Positions 35,904-47,199 are shown, numbered from the stretch's first letter. The stretch: 64,000 nucleotides of DNA from Thozetella sp. PMI_491 (GCA_021432635.1 MU270128.1:8906-72905); one strand, 5' to 3'. Notes: generated from the sequence alone by a model not told the origin. Numbers and translations are program-made.

Positions 35904-36943
35904 TACACTTGTTTCGACCAACAAGACGTGCTTCTCTTTGGGTAGCAAGAAAAAGAAAAGGGGAATGTAGAAGTAGCTATATCAGATGCGGGCGGATCTA
36001 GGGGCCATTTCAAATCTCACGATAGCCGCTATGGACTACTCAGCTGCGCCTAAGCTCTCAAATCATGGAGCGCGGCCCCAGGGACGTCGCTTTGCAAGGC
36101 TACCACCACTGAAAGACGGCTAGGCCTACCAATAGTCGTCGGCGTCGAAAGATTCTGCTCAAATTATGAATTACATGTGCCAACGTACGTTGAATGCGCC
36201 ATTAGGGATGGAAGCTTGGTCGAGCCGTGCTATCAATTCTCGGGAACAATATCACCCAATTTTCCCAAAGCGACGAGACGACCAACAAGACAGAGGGCGC
36301 CCCTCAATCCGGAAGGTGAGAAATTATGAGCGAGTTTTGATTTAGCTAGGCACTGTACCGATCTTACCCATCAAGGCGTCGAGTCCCTCGCAGTTGGGGT
36401 TGCTCGGGCGCTGCATGCATGTTGGCGTGAATCACGTTCACCTCCTTACTTGTTCGGACGAATATTGCTCCAAGAGGCGGAAGGCTGGTCGGTGTCCGGT
36501 GAGTACGGGCCTTTTGAAGTCATCTTTAACCGGCCTGCAGGGGAAATACGACAAGAACGGGCTGCCATCCGTGCCGATGCTTGAAAACTAACCCTGGTCG
36601 GCGGCTTGGGTGCAATTACAAGAGAGATTGACCATCGAGCTGAAGAGTGCGTTTTGGATAGCCAACCAGTGTCGCAAGCTCGGTCATGTTCAAGGAGAGT
36701 GGCGCGACACATTTGGGCCAGGTGCCTGGCCTTTCTTTTTGCCCCATCCTTTGGGTACTGATCTCTTCTTAGCTCAGCTCTGCTCTTGCAAGCGGCTAAC
36801 CACACACTGATTTTGCCTTATTAAAAGGAGTCATCGTCCCATTGAATGCCATACCACCAAATATCATTATCAAAATATCACAAATACCTCCGAATCTTCA
36901 TCTAATTTTTTATAGGATCGAGGATTGAGCGCAGGTTTCGACT
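35904..36943. promoter_or_regulatory. Shared divergent upstream region of X325 copies C and D
   Basis: 1040 bp between divergent starts at 35903 (-) and 36944 (+). TATA-like elements occur near each end (GATATAG about 35970-35976 on minus; TTTATAGG about 36909-36916 on plus). Only shadow frames are seen inside. No named copper-responsive motif was recognised. Confidence 0.4.
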
Positions 36944-38042
36944 ATGTACCGCACACTCTTTCTTGGTCTCTTAGCTGCCGCCGAGGCACATTTCGTGCTC
37001 CAGATTCCCACAAGCTTGGGCTACGATGACGCCAACGAGGCCACTGGTCCCTGCGATAATTTCGATCCTACTAATCGCAATACTGTGACTGATTGGCCTG
37101 TTGGAGGATCTTCCATCGGTCTCTTGTCTACACACCCGGTCGTGACATGGGAGATTAATGTTGCGCTGTTGGGCAGCGATTCCCTCAACTGGGTCTCGCT
37201 CGTGCAAAATTTCGACCAGACCGCTGGTGTCGGTGAAGTCTGCTTCGCGGGCATCCCCGGATTTGAAACATGGATAGATAAGCCGGTAGTCTTGCAGCTC
37301 AAGCAGCACGCTCCGGATGGGATACTCTACCAGGTGAGTTCGAGTTCTGCATCAACCGCGACTTCATCCTGTATTACACCGAACTACTTTTGTCTCTAAT
37401 ATGCACCACTAGTGTGCCGCTATCCAGTTCGTCGCCGGGGGTGCGAGCCCTACCCCGGCCGACTGCACGAACACTTCCGGCGTGAAGGTCAACCCAATTA
37501 TACCAGCTCCTCCGCCGGGAGGCTCGAGTTCGACCTCGACCCCACCTTCGTCGACTGAAACCTCTACCACCACAGGAGCGACCTCGACTTCGAACCGCGA
37601 AAGCTCTACTACTCCTTCAAGCGGTTCGTCATCTTCCACTACCATTCCACCTACCACGGCCACGGCTACTCCCTCAACTACATCTTCCCCTTCCTCGCCT
37701 TTCAGCACCTCTAGCAAACCTTCAGCTGCGTCGTCCCCATCATCGAGTACCAGGAAGCCAAGCCACTCTAGGAGGCTAACAGAGTCTTGCACAGGCCCGG
37801 GATCTACCACAAAGTCCAGTGGAGGTACTGGTGGCAGCTCCACCAGTCTTGCTAGCAGCGGTACTGGAGGCGCTTCTAAGACCGCCATTGGTACAACGAA
37901 GCCGAGTGGTACGTCGGGGTCCGGAACTAGCTCCTCAAGTTTATCTACGCCCTCCAGCGTGGTGACTGCCGGTGCAGGTATATTGCAGGTGCAATTGGCT
38001 GTGGTAGGCGGCGGTGTGCTAGCAGCAGCCTTAGCTCTTTAA
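36944..38042 (+). CDS. X325/BIM1-like LPMO-related copper protein, copy D (long Ser/Thr stalk, GPI-anchored)
   Basis: Two exons, 36944-37333 and 37413-38042 (339 residues). The 15-residue signal peptide MYRTLFLGLLAAAEA is followed by His16 (HFVLQIPTSLGYDDANE), the expected N-terminal copper ligand. LSTHPVVTWEIN gives the second His and EVCFAGIPG the conserved Cys. The intron is at the common LYQ/CAAI position (GTGAGT donor, ACTAG acceptor). After DCTNTSG come ~150 residues rich in Ser, Thr and Pro (from PAPPPGGSSS on), a long O-glycosylated stalk, then VQLAVVGGGVLAAALAL as GPI signal. It is the longest of the four copies and probably the most exposed at the wall surface. Likely role is copper binding or delivery at the cell surface, as for BIM1; oxidative glycan cleavage is not expected for this family. 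Confidence 0.92.
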
Positions 38043-38629
38043 ACAGGCAACCTTGGGGATAAGTTGGGACATTCAACTATAATTTAGCTCTATAACCCTT
38101 CCACGACCGATTTGCAATTAACGCGTCTCTTTAACAAGTCCTTCCCGCAAAGAGCTAGTGCCACTTCTGAACTAGAGGTAAGCATACGTCCCTAGCTGTC
38201 GCGATCCCCACAGGGCCTGTTGTTAGGTGGACACTATCGGTTACCTTTAGTCGGAGCTCCCCTTATCTGATTTTACCTGTTTCCCTCCTTTTCTCCGTAG
38301 ATTTGTTATATTCGCCCAATAGGTGAAACCGAGTGGAGTAAACTCCTGGCACCTTCACAGTACTAATACTCAGAGATTTCAAATATACACGGTAAAACCT
38401 CCGCAAGATCTCAAGCCTGGGGCTGCACACTCATTAAAAAAAAACCGTAAATCCACATAGCGGATACCATACCCAGCATCCTCAAGCACAAAGACAATCC
38501 AGTAATATCCACAAGTTAAATCTACGTTAACAGGTGCAGCTCTTGGTCTATCACAGGCAAATATTCCAACAGGCATTCAGTCACAATAACATACCATCGC
38601 ATTGAGGTAAGTTATCCTTAGACACTAGC
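38043..38629. other. Intergenic 3' flank of X325 copy D
   Basis: No gene or repeat recognised. Confidence 0.45.
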
Positions 38630-38850
38630 AACCCTAACCCTAACCCTATCCATAATTCTACAACAAGCTTCTAGCCTAGGGGTAATAAAAAGTAGTAGCA
38701 GTTAACTATATATGTTGGATTGCCACGCCATCACATATAAAGCTCCCTATATAAAAGCTCCATATATAAAACACTGACCACAGTTGAAGTTGAACCCTCA
38801 ACCTTACGGTTGCTTACAAGCCCCGTTACGACGGCTACCCAACTAAACCG
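38630..38850 (-). mobile_element. tRNA-derived SINE-like element with telomere-like tail
   Basis: On the minus strand, GGTTTAGTTGGGTAG (38835-38849) matches an RNA polymerase III A box and GGTTCAACTTC (about 38786-38797) a B box, ~45 bp apart. Between them CTTGTAAGC resembles the anticodon loop of tRNA-Thr(UGU). Acceptor ends do not pair, so it is not a working tRNA. About 140 bp further, an A/T-rich body ends in three TTAGGG-type units (38630-38648). The whole looks like a short retroposon whose 3' tail is a simple repeat. Target-site duplications were not found by eye. Confidence 0.45.
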
Positions 38851-41307
38851 TATGCATGTATCCGTACCATACCTTACTATCCATTAGCCTCGACCGTAGC
38901 CAAACCTATATAGTTGACCACATCCCCACACATGTGGGCATATGGTCAAGCACGCATGCTATTCCAATACAATACGCTACATTCCACTTGCTCGTTCCCA
39001 TACTATTTACGCTTGTGCTCTCAAATCTCGATCAATCCTTACGCCTTGGCCACCATTTTGATCCTGACGATCAGCCCATTACAACGGGCTATATCTCATC
39101 CTCGTACAGCCACAATTGACTCCACAATCGAGCAGTTTACCTCCCTGCTTGATATTCTCATACGGATCCCCGCACGAAGCTCTCGTCGACGATCCGGTCC
39201 TCCCTGCGATCCACCAGACCCTACGGCATTTTATATATTTTAAATATTAAAATAAATAAGTAATTCAAACCTTATATTTGAAATTTTTTATATTCAATCC
39301 TTTATAAATTAAAGTAGGAAACTAAGTCTTTATTAACTAGATTTATTTATAAATAAATATTAAAAATTTACTGGACGCTTGGTTGCCTTCTTGAAATTGA
39401 ATAATTTCCTGTGGCCTCTAAAGAGAATTCTCACATGGATAGAGACGACGTGCAGGGGGCAGGTTCAAGGAACGCTGGGTTCGTAGGCGGGCCATGTAGT
39501 GTTACTACAATGCATTCTGTCCCAAGCTGCTGGGACTGAAAGCTAGAGGGACTGAGACTAGATAGGGTGGCTCTAGATTCTCTGTTGTAATCGTCGGCAC
39601 ACAGTATAGCCTGGCCAGAGTCAGTGGACTTTTATTGGCTAGTAGATTTTGAGCCCCTGCACCAAGGCCACGGGGAGAACATCAATGAGAAATTTTGAGC
39701 AGGATACTGCAGCTTGTCTACAAATCGGCAGTCGCCCATTACCCATCCACTTAGGAGAGTTCGGGCACCTCTCCAATAAGATAGCAGCGATGAATTTTCA
39801 CGTCTTGGCGGCGATGATACCGACACGGGAGGCTGCGAAGCTAATAGGACCTAAAGCCGCCCGTTTTTTTGGCGAGGCTTTTGTCGCTTGGGAATCACTA
39901 AAGGAGGCGTGCGCGGGTAGCTCGACCAGTTGAGTCACTGATTCTTTGTGTCCCTGGTATCGGCGGAGCTTGCTGCCGGTAGCTACTTTAGCAACTCGTC
40001 TTTCCATAGCCAATTATGCTTCCGAGGGTCTCCGCGATCACAGCTTCCTAGTATTTGCTGCTAAAGTCTACGACCCACAGTAGATGAAAGGCTCCGCTCC
40101 ATCGTGTTGGGGACTAGAGAAGAGAAGCGTAGGTGCGAGTGGTTAACTGAAACCAAGCGAGAAGGCTTAGTTTAGTAATGGCATGAGCGATTGCTACCCA
40201 TTTACCTGAGAGCTGGAATCTGGCTGCTTGTCGCCCATTATATACTGGTGGTGTTTAGGCGATGAGGTATGTAGCTGGATTGGCTGCGGGGAAGAAAGAG
40301 AAGTGGCTTTCGAAAGAGGAGAGGCACCTTTGCATGCAAGCCTAGATACATCTCGTCCTTGCTCTCTCTATTGGACAATGTGGATCGAGTGGGCCCCACC
40401 CAGCACCAGTGGCGTTATGAAATGCGCGCAAATACTCGCATTTTTTCTCAACGTTCTCCCATATCCAATCAATATCTCCTTCAGATTCGTCTTGTGAGGT
40501 GTTGTATTCAAGTGAATTTGGGGATCCGAGAAAAGCCAAGATCATCGCCACGACCGCCTGAAGCCTAAATGACTAGGACTACACCTAAGTGAGCTGATAC
40601 CGTAGCCCTTTTCTGTAAGAATATAAAACCGGTTCATGGTTTAGCGGGCAGACAGTTTGGTTTCTGTTTATTGCGTGACGCCGCCAAGAAAGGGATAGAA
40701 AATATGGAAATGTCATTGCGCCTACCGCACTGGACCGCTCCACGAGCGACTCTAAGTCACAAGCCACCGCCGAGACAAATTATTTTCGTGGGGCTGTAAC
40801 AATGGTTGCCAAATTCTACCAACCAGTCGCTAGGCAGCTATAGAAGTCTGCTCCTTGGAAACTTATTCGCCTTTGCAGTAGGCAATTCGCCGGCTATTTT
40901 CCCCAGCTTCCTCACCGGCTTCCCTCTGTCCTGTCCCTATTCGACCTCAGATGAGCTATATATATACGTGATGACGACACTCAGCACAGTTCTACCGGCC
41001 TCGAAGGATCTAAGTAGTGGTCCGATTAAAGATGAAGAGGCTGCATCACCTAAGTGGACAGGGCCTCCAAGAGGTGCTGAAGACGGGTTGACGAGTAGAT
41101 TTATGCAAGGGAGCCTTTCCCCATAAATGGCTAGGTCAAGCCAAGCCTTACCCTGAGAATCCACCGGCGACTTTTCGGGGATATTCTATAAAGTGCCCTA
41201 TAATAGCTTCGTTCAAGGATTTGAGGCATACCATTTAAATGAAATGATGAGAGCTACTGGTATCGAAGTCTATCAAACATAAAGCCTAATCCCCAAGTCT
41301 AAGCATC
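38851..41307. other. Long gene-poor stretch, partly A/T-rich
   Basis: An A/T-rich block lies at about 39230-39370. Remaining frames are short and overlap on both strands (e.g. 39649-39933 plus, 40806-41126 plus) without domain signal or intron evidence. Confidence 0.45.
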
Positions 41308-42328
41308 ATGAGCCAACAAGATCCCGAACGAGAGCTACAGAGTCTCTACCAGAGTGGAGGCTCATCCGCCACCACAGAACAAGAGCGGCTCCAATATATG
41401 CGGCAGATCTCGATCCCTCTTGCGACCCAACTGCTGAATCAAATCGGACTAGACGAAACTACGACGGCGTCTTTTACCCTAGCTGATAGTGGTTGCGGAT
41501 CAGGGATCGTCGCAGAAGTCTTGCACACTCGCATCAGCCAGGACGTTCTGGCTCGGAGCAAGGTTTTATGTGGCGATGTCGTCGCTCACCAAGTAGAATT
41601 CGTCAATGACATGATTAAAAAATCCAATTGGGTCAATACAGAAGCCAGAATTATGGACGCACAGGTGGGTTTTAGAGTGCATCTAGAAGACGATTTGGGA
41701 GTTAACGGTGTATTAGGACACGGCACTTGATGCGGCAAGTTTCAGCCATGTTACTATGAACATGGTGTTGCTCGTAGTCCCGGACTCGAAGAAGGCTCTT
41801 GCAGGTTTGTATTTTGAACTCTAGCTTTTGCTCAAGGCAAGATGTCGGACAATAACAGAGAACCAAACAGAAGCTATCCGTATCCTGGAGCCTGGAGGAA
41901 TACTTGGATTCACGGCGGGGCATCGAGACAGCTCTGGATGGGGATACGAACTCGAATGCGCGTTTTTGTCTTTTCCGTTCAAAGCCCCATATGTCAAGCG
42001 GCTTCAAGCAACCAAATGGGGTGAATGGTACGATGTCAACTGGATCAGGAGGACCCTTGAGGATACGGGGCTGGAGGACGTCAAAGTGGAAGTGTTCTCG
42101 ACCCTCATTCGCATGGAAAATGCGGACTACTTTGTAAGTAGGAACGCGATGATGATCGAGTGGGTGATGAACACAGACTGGAGTGAGGAGCTGAGAAAAG
42201 AACACGGGCGGGACGAAGTTTTTGAACTTATCAGACAATTCCTTGATCGCAAGTACCAGGGTCGGCCATTCGACCTCACCGTAACTGCAATCATTGCAAG
42301 CGGGCGGGTTCCAAAGAAGGTAGCATAA
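41308..42328 (+). CDS. SAM-dependent methyltransferase
   Basis: Three exons: 41308-41664, 41717-41804 and 41871-42328 (300 residues). Motif I is LADSGCGSGI (58-67), the SAM-binding glycine loop. An acidic SARIMDAQ-type stretch follows, and post-motif HVTMNMVLLVV and the LEPGGILGFT loop (after the second intron) complete a class I Rossmann methyltransferase. No signal peptide, so cytosolic. The class resembles secondary-metabolite O/C-methyltransferases, but the acceptor is unknown. It lies 7 kb upstream of the PKS with other genes between, so a shared pathway is possible but not shown. Introns 52 and 66 bp. ATG at 41308 gives a natural N-terminus (MSQQDPERELQSLYQ). Confidence 0.85.
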
Positions 42329-42842
42329 CCACAAGAATTGCCGCGAGGGTCTTTGATCATCATATAACAGCGACTTTGTTTGGCTCTATTCTATTTTTAC
42401 TCTATCGCTTAGTGGGTCGTACTTTTTCTGCATTATCGCCTGAGTGACGTAGCTTCTAGTAAATATTTTAGCACGCCTCTGAGCTGGTGTTAAATCCATA
42501 TAGAATAAGAGGATTAATCGAGGCGCACAGCCGTTTTCACTCCGCACATATGTTTATCTACACCTGTTGTTAAGCTCACCTCTACTTGTAATTACTTTGC
42601 ATCCCTAGACTCCTATTTAACTAAAGCTCCACTTACTGAGGGGGACCCTAAACTCACCGGACCGGTGGATTTAAATATTTTACCAGTCTGGTGAAAATTA
42701 CATAAGCCTGGACCCTAACCCTGGGATCCCCTACATGGAAGGGGGGAGGGGGATGGTCTGCAAGTACTACATCGCCATCCGGGAGCGATGAAATCGGTGC
42801 CAGTAATTTTATGTTGTTAAAAAGTGGAACCTTACTTGAGCT
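42329..42842. other. Intergenic
   Basis: 3' flank of the methyltransferase; contains GACCCTAACCCTGGGATCCCC near 42712. No gene seen. Confidence 0.45.
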
Positions 42843-42966
42843 AAGCTACCTGAGGCAACCTATATAATAATCCGTAACTTACCTCACACCTTTTTTACTA
42901 TTCGCCACATACTTGAGTCCACATTTATCGCTGAGCCAGGCTAAACACCTAGGTAAATACGCCGCC
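42843..42966. repeat. Dispersed repeat, copy 2 (~124 bp)
   Basis: Near-identical to 30417-30539 and in the same orientation. Differences: TATTTGAG/TACTTGAG, CCAGATTT/CCACATTT, and one extra A before CGCCGCC. The two copies bracket a 12.3-kb segment with the X325 genes and the methyltransferase. Confidence 0.85.
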
Positions 42967-43404
42967 GCCTTTTGAGCACCAAAAAAGGCAGATTTCGCAC
43001 AGGAAAATCGGGCTTTTCTATACAAATATGTTTTAGTATTGTTTATGTCGCATATGTTGGATATCCATCCCTAAAACGGCAGTCTGGTGTCTAATAAAGA
43101 CAATAGAACCTGACCGATTCCCTGCCGCAAGACACGAAAAGTGAGCGGGATGACGACATTGTCCTCATGGGGGCTTACTAACCGCGGACCGACTTCTTAC
43201 GATAGGCTAAAAGTGCAGTGCCGCGGTATGGTTCAAAGATGGGCTTCACTTTTACCTAAAAGGGTAATCAAACACCATATAGAAGGACACATCCGGCAAC
43301 GTGAAGGCGAAGTAACGATGAAGAGTAGTATTCATTAAGCATGCACGGCAGCGACAGGAAAGCCAAAAGTTGCGGCCGGTCGGAACATAGTAAACTAGCC
43401 TGCG

Positions 43405-44150
43405 TTATATTCCTGCAAGCCAATCCACTCGGGGATTGGTGGTACTGTCACTGTCATCGCCATTGTGGCCACCCTCTGCTTCGCCGGGCAAATGTTGAAC
43501 CGTGTCGCCGCTGTATTTGCCGACGAGGTCAAAGATTCCGACGCCTCGGTGCTGATTGCAGGCTGCGTCGGAAGCGGCCATCCCGGACGGCTTTTCCACC
43601 CATTTCCCGACATCTCGCTGCGCCTTCTTCTGGTTGATCCATACCCGCATGCTATTGTATTAGGGGTCGACATAGATGATGTCGCAGAGTCCGTCGCGTC
43701 CCAATCGGCGATGTGCAAATCGCGTCGATCGACCTGCTGGCCGACATAGTTCGTATCTGGTAACTCGCTCCCCAATATGGCGGGTTCGATGGGAATGTAC
43801 CGCTGAAGCTTTCGTACAGTATCATGTGACTGGTAGAGTGCACCCATATATAGACCATGGCGCCATTGGAGTGGCCCAGCATGTTACAGTGGCGATCGCC
43901 ATCCGCTTGTTTGACGCTCAATGTTAGCAATCGGCCAGGCGACCCTGCTAACCTGCACTAGTTCAAACCAGCTGGTTCAGAAGAGGTACTTACCCTTCAG
44001 CTTGGCTCCGCCGCCGCCCAGATTTTGCCAGGCGTTAAATCGATAGAGTGACGTGCCTGCTTTAGACGAAGCAACCTCTTCTATCCAGACGTCATAGGAA
44101 ACCGCGTAGAGACCGAAACTAGCGGACCTCCCCACCAGGTTGTAAGTATT
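43405..44150 (-). pseudogene. Frameshifted FG-GAP (VCBS-like) repeat protein remnant
   Basis: Minus-strand segments in three frames read in order as one protein. About 44140-43990: FGLYAVSYDVWIEEVASSK ... LYRFNAWQNLGGGGAKLK, then a GTAAGT donor. About 43910-43780: ADGDRHCNMLGHSNGAM ... FPSNPPYWGASYQI. About 43730-43690: DRRDLHIADWDATD. About 43650-43405: MRVWINQKKAQ ... HRGVGIFDLVGKYSG, ending at a stop. IADWD...CDIIYVDP...RVWINQ is the calcium-loop rhythm of FG-GAP/VCBS propeller repeats in secreted fungal hydrolases. At least two frame changes and internal stops argue that it is dead. The last segment shows strong G/C third-base bias, so decay is recent. Confidence 0.55.
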
Positions 44151-44989
44151 CTACGCTGCGAACCTGCCGTATTTGCCCTGCCTCACAAGAATACTGCTGC
44201 TCCAGACACGGGGACTACGGCTGCCTCCCATGAATACTTGGACCCCGACGACGATCAAGTTCAGCGCGAGGAGTGGCTACTCAGGTTCTGGGAGGCGCGG
44301 TCTGCGTTCGTCCCGCACAGGTACTTGGCCGTCACAGGCGCCACATGCTTAGGATAGATGTTGGCTACCAGGGACGACCCCTTCTTGCACCATTTCGGCA
44401 CACGCTGCAACCCCGATTTAGTGGCCATGAAAGCAGACAGGTTATCTCTTAACGCCCTTGTTATTGTTTTTAGGTCCTGGGCCCAACCACAAGCCACCGA
44501 AGACCCCGCGTTTCCGGTTCCGGTTGATCCCGGCCCTGTGCATCTCGCTGCCGCGGGCAAATGCCCAACAATACCCAAGCTAAGCTGCAAAGATGCGGTA
44601 TGCGGCGGTGTTGTCGCCTTTATCCCCGACGTCGAGCCCTATGCCTGTGGGAACGGCGCGAATTTTTCGCTTGCCGGCACAGCGATAGAAAATACCTTCG
44701 GTGTCCTTGCTGACCGGAGCCTTTCAAGATCACATGCGACAAGGTAACTTGCGCGGCACCACCCGCATCGCGCATATGTACTGCCGAGCCGTTTCGTGGC
44801 TGTACCTGTTGGAATGACGAGGACCGGCGCGCTAGAACCGTCGGACCAGTAGGATAGTCGCGCCCGGCAGGACAAGCCATCATTTGCGCCCAGCCGCCTG
44901 CCCCGGATCCAGGGGGCGGAACCGAACTCGCTCTAGAGGTGTGGCGACGACTTGGAGTGGCTCCGCTCGGTCTGGCTCCGTCTAAGAGC

Positions 44990-45071
44990 AATCTCCTCAA
45001 TTCATGGCTAGATACTCCTGAAACGAACGAAATCTCCTCAATTCATGGCTAGATACTCCTGAAACGAACGA
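44990..45071. repeat. Perfect 41-bp tandem duplication
   Basis: The unit beginning AATCTCCTCAATTCATGG and ending GAAACGAACGA occurs twice head to tail (44990-45030 and 45031-45071) without mismatch, followed by the first six bases of a third unit. Confidence 0.95.
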
Positions 45072-45531
45072 AATCTCATCGTCATTGTCCTTAACTCTTT
45101 CGTATGAGACAAGACCACCCGTCGCCGTAACTGTCATACCAACGCCTCAAATAGGGCTATCGACGTGCTTTGATGGGTACAAGAGATAGAAGGGTGGCAT
45201 AGATGAAGACGGACTTCTTTGGCTTAGGGATTTCTGCTGAGGCGAGACCCAGCCTGTATGGGGCTGGGAGTGGAGAGGTTAAATCTTTCGAGTGATATAC
45301 TGGTGAGGGGTTCGCAAGGCAGGGTAGACACGGCAACTAGAGGGTTGCTCTTGTAAGCTATAAATAAGGAGTCTTCTCTTTCGCGCTGACCTTGATCAAG
45401 GCATCTCGCTTGGCTAACGATTCTCACTTGCAAGCCGCTGGGCCAGAAGCTGTCCAATCGTGGCTATCCTCTAATCATCTGTCAATTCAATAGCAAGTAT
45501 GAAAAGAAACGTGTCCGAAAAGGTTGTTCCA

Positions 45532-46135
45532 CTAGCAAACACCATGCCCCTCGTTGTTATCGCATATGCCTCCGATGCAGCATCCATTGTGGCCGAAGCA
45601 CCTAAGATAACCGTTGTCGTTGCTGACGGCATTGCCTAGAGCGGGATATGTTAAAATTTCCGAGTTGATAGGACAAGACAACATCAAGTCTTACTGAGGT
45701 AGAAGTAGCTTTTAGTGGTGCGACCACTGCATAAAGCTGACAGATTACCCTCCCAGTCTAGGTAGGAGTCCGTGCAGCTAAGCCCATAGTTTCCACTAGA
45801 AAAGGGCGATCAGTCAAGTTAACAGCGAGAATCCAGCCTGTCAATATCCAAGGATATATGACGTACTATTCCTGAGCCACAAGTGTGCCGCCACGATTCG
45901 TAATACATTTGTTGAGGTCGAGCTCGGTGGTCGCCCCCAACAAGCCACGAGTTGTACACGTGCATCGGAGTACAGCCCCTTCTGTTATAAAACAATCGTT
46001 ACAGGTACCCCAGTTAGGGTGTGGGAATGGGTTCTGGTCCGCTCTTGCCACGATGGATTCGCCGGAAGTAGCGGTTGGGCTGGCCACGACAAGCGAGGTG
46101 CAGGCTACGATAGTGGCGATAGTAGGGAACCTCAT
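45532..46135 (-). CDS. Secreted cyanovirin-N homology (CVNH) protein
   Basis: Three exons: 46135-45867, 45795-45695 and 45635-45532 (157 residues, phases close). The signal peptide MRFPTIATIVACTSLVVASP is followed by a short propeptide-like stretch ending VAR. The first half has WGTCNDCFITEGAVLRCTC and LDLNKCITNRGGTLV; the second has YGLSCTDSYLDWEGNLSALC and NAVSNDNGYLRCFG. Two such halves (C..., L-x-C-x-C, DLNxxIxN-x-G-x-L) make the cyanovirin-N fold, known for mannose-type glycan binding in fungal CVNH lectins. The C-terminus (CCIGGICDNNEGHGVC) is an extra Cys-rich tail. TATATAAG lies ~120 bp upstream on the minus strand. Without splicing the frame would end after LVAQE and give only half a domain. 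Confidence 0.8.
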
Positions 46136-47199
46136 GTTTCTAGTAAAGTTAGAAAAGCTTCGGGGGTGTTTGCGGGCTTGATTAAGGATAAAGCTTTTAG
46201 AATCCTTCACGGCAGGGAAAGAGAGTTGTGGGAGGTGGCGCTGTCAGTGGTACTTATATAGCTACGTCTACTCAGGTCTCATGGCTAAAGATTAATCCAA
46301 CCTTCTTAGCGAGGTTAGAAGCGGCCGCTTTGTGCAAGGAGGCAGGAGATTCAAAATATCCTCGCTCTTTACTTGCTATATTCGTCAAAGTGTCGATGGA
46401 GGAAGCGCGTCGGTCCAAGAACTAAATCTACCGAAGACAGCAGTAATCCCCCAAATGACACAACACCCAGAGATCCCAGGTAGCTGTAAATAGATATTGG
46501 TTGTTCTGCTTGAATAGGAGAGCGAACTTGACTAGCCTAATGACGGAAAGCCGCGCGCGCATGAGGCTGGTTCATTGTTGAAGGGGCTACTTTCTCCCAA
46601 GCAGGGATGGCAATTGAGAGCAATTCGCCTTGGCAGGCTAGGCGACTTCCTAATCTGGGCCCGGCAATACGGCAGCTACATAAGCGAGCTGACGGCGACA
46701 AGAGAACCAAATCTTCTTTCTTTCCAGTTTTGATTAGCTTATAGACATGTTTTGCATGCCAAAAGTACTTTGGTTAATCTGGGATGCTATCTCAAGCGCC
46801 AGTTTCCTCTGCTCCTATGCTCCTGCCCTGAGGCCAGTTCTAGCTACTAGACCTCATATACTGCAACTTCTTCGCTCCATTGAGGCGCCGCTTCTCGACA
46901 TAGACAGCATTTTCGTATGTTATTAAGAGTTGGCTGTGGCCAACCACTCGCTGCCGCATACCCGCTTCGAGAGCCAAGGCGTAAAATGCTCTTGCGTAGG
47001 CGCATGGGGCTGGCCGACTGGTTCCACCGTACATCCCTGAATCCATACTTCCCTATGTTTCGTCTTAGAGGCCATAATCCAGCATATTCTGCAACTATAT
47101 CGTCATGAAGACCGCCAAGAGACTTCTTTCATCCTCTAGCAAAGTAGCGACCACGAATTATCTGCACTCTTATCGCGGTTGCTGGAGTTGAGTCTGCGT
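46136..47199. other. Intergenic
   Basis: Promoter side of the CVNH gene (TATATAAG near 46250-46260, minus) and otherwise unassigned sequence. Confidence 0.45.

Noticed and set aside
37409-37888. 159-codon minus frame rich in Val/Glu/Pro
   Set aside because: Antisense shadow of the Ser/Thr-rich stalk of X325 copy D.
38784-38850. Functional tRNA-Thr(UGU)
   Set aside because: A and B boxes and a TTGTAAG loop are present, but acceptor and anticodon stems do not pair and the T-loop is too long.
44358-44747. 129-codon plus frame as a secreted gene
   Set aside because: No signal peptide at the start, no recognised family, and it faces the FG-GAP remnant region on the other strand.
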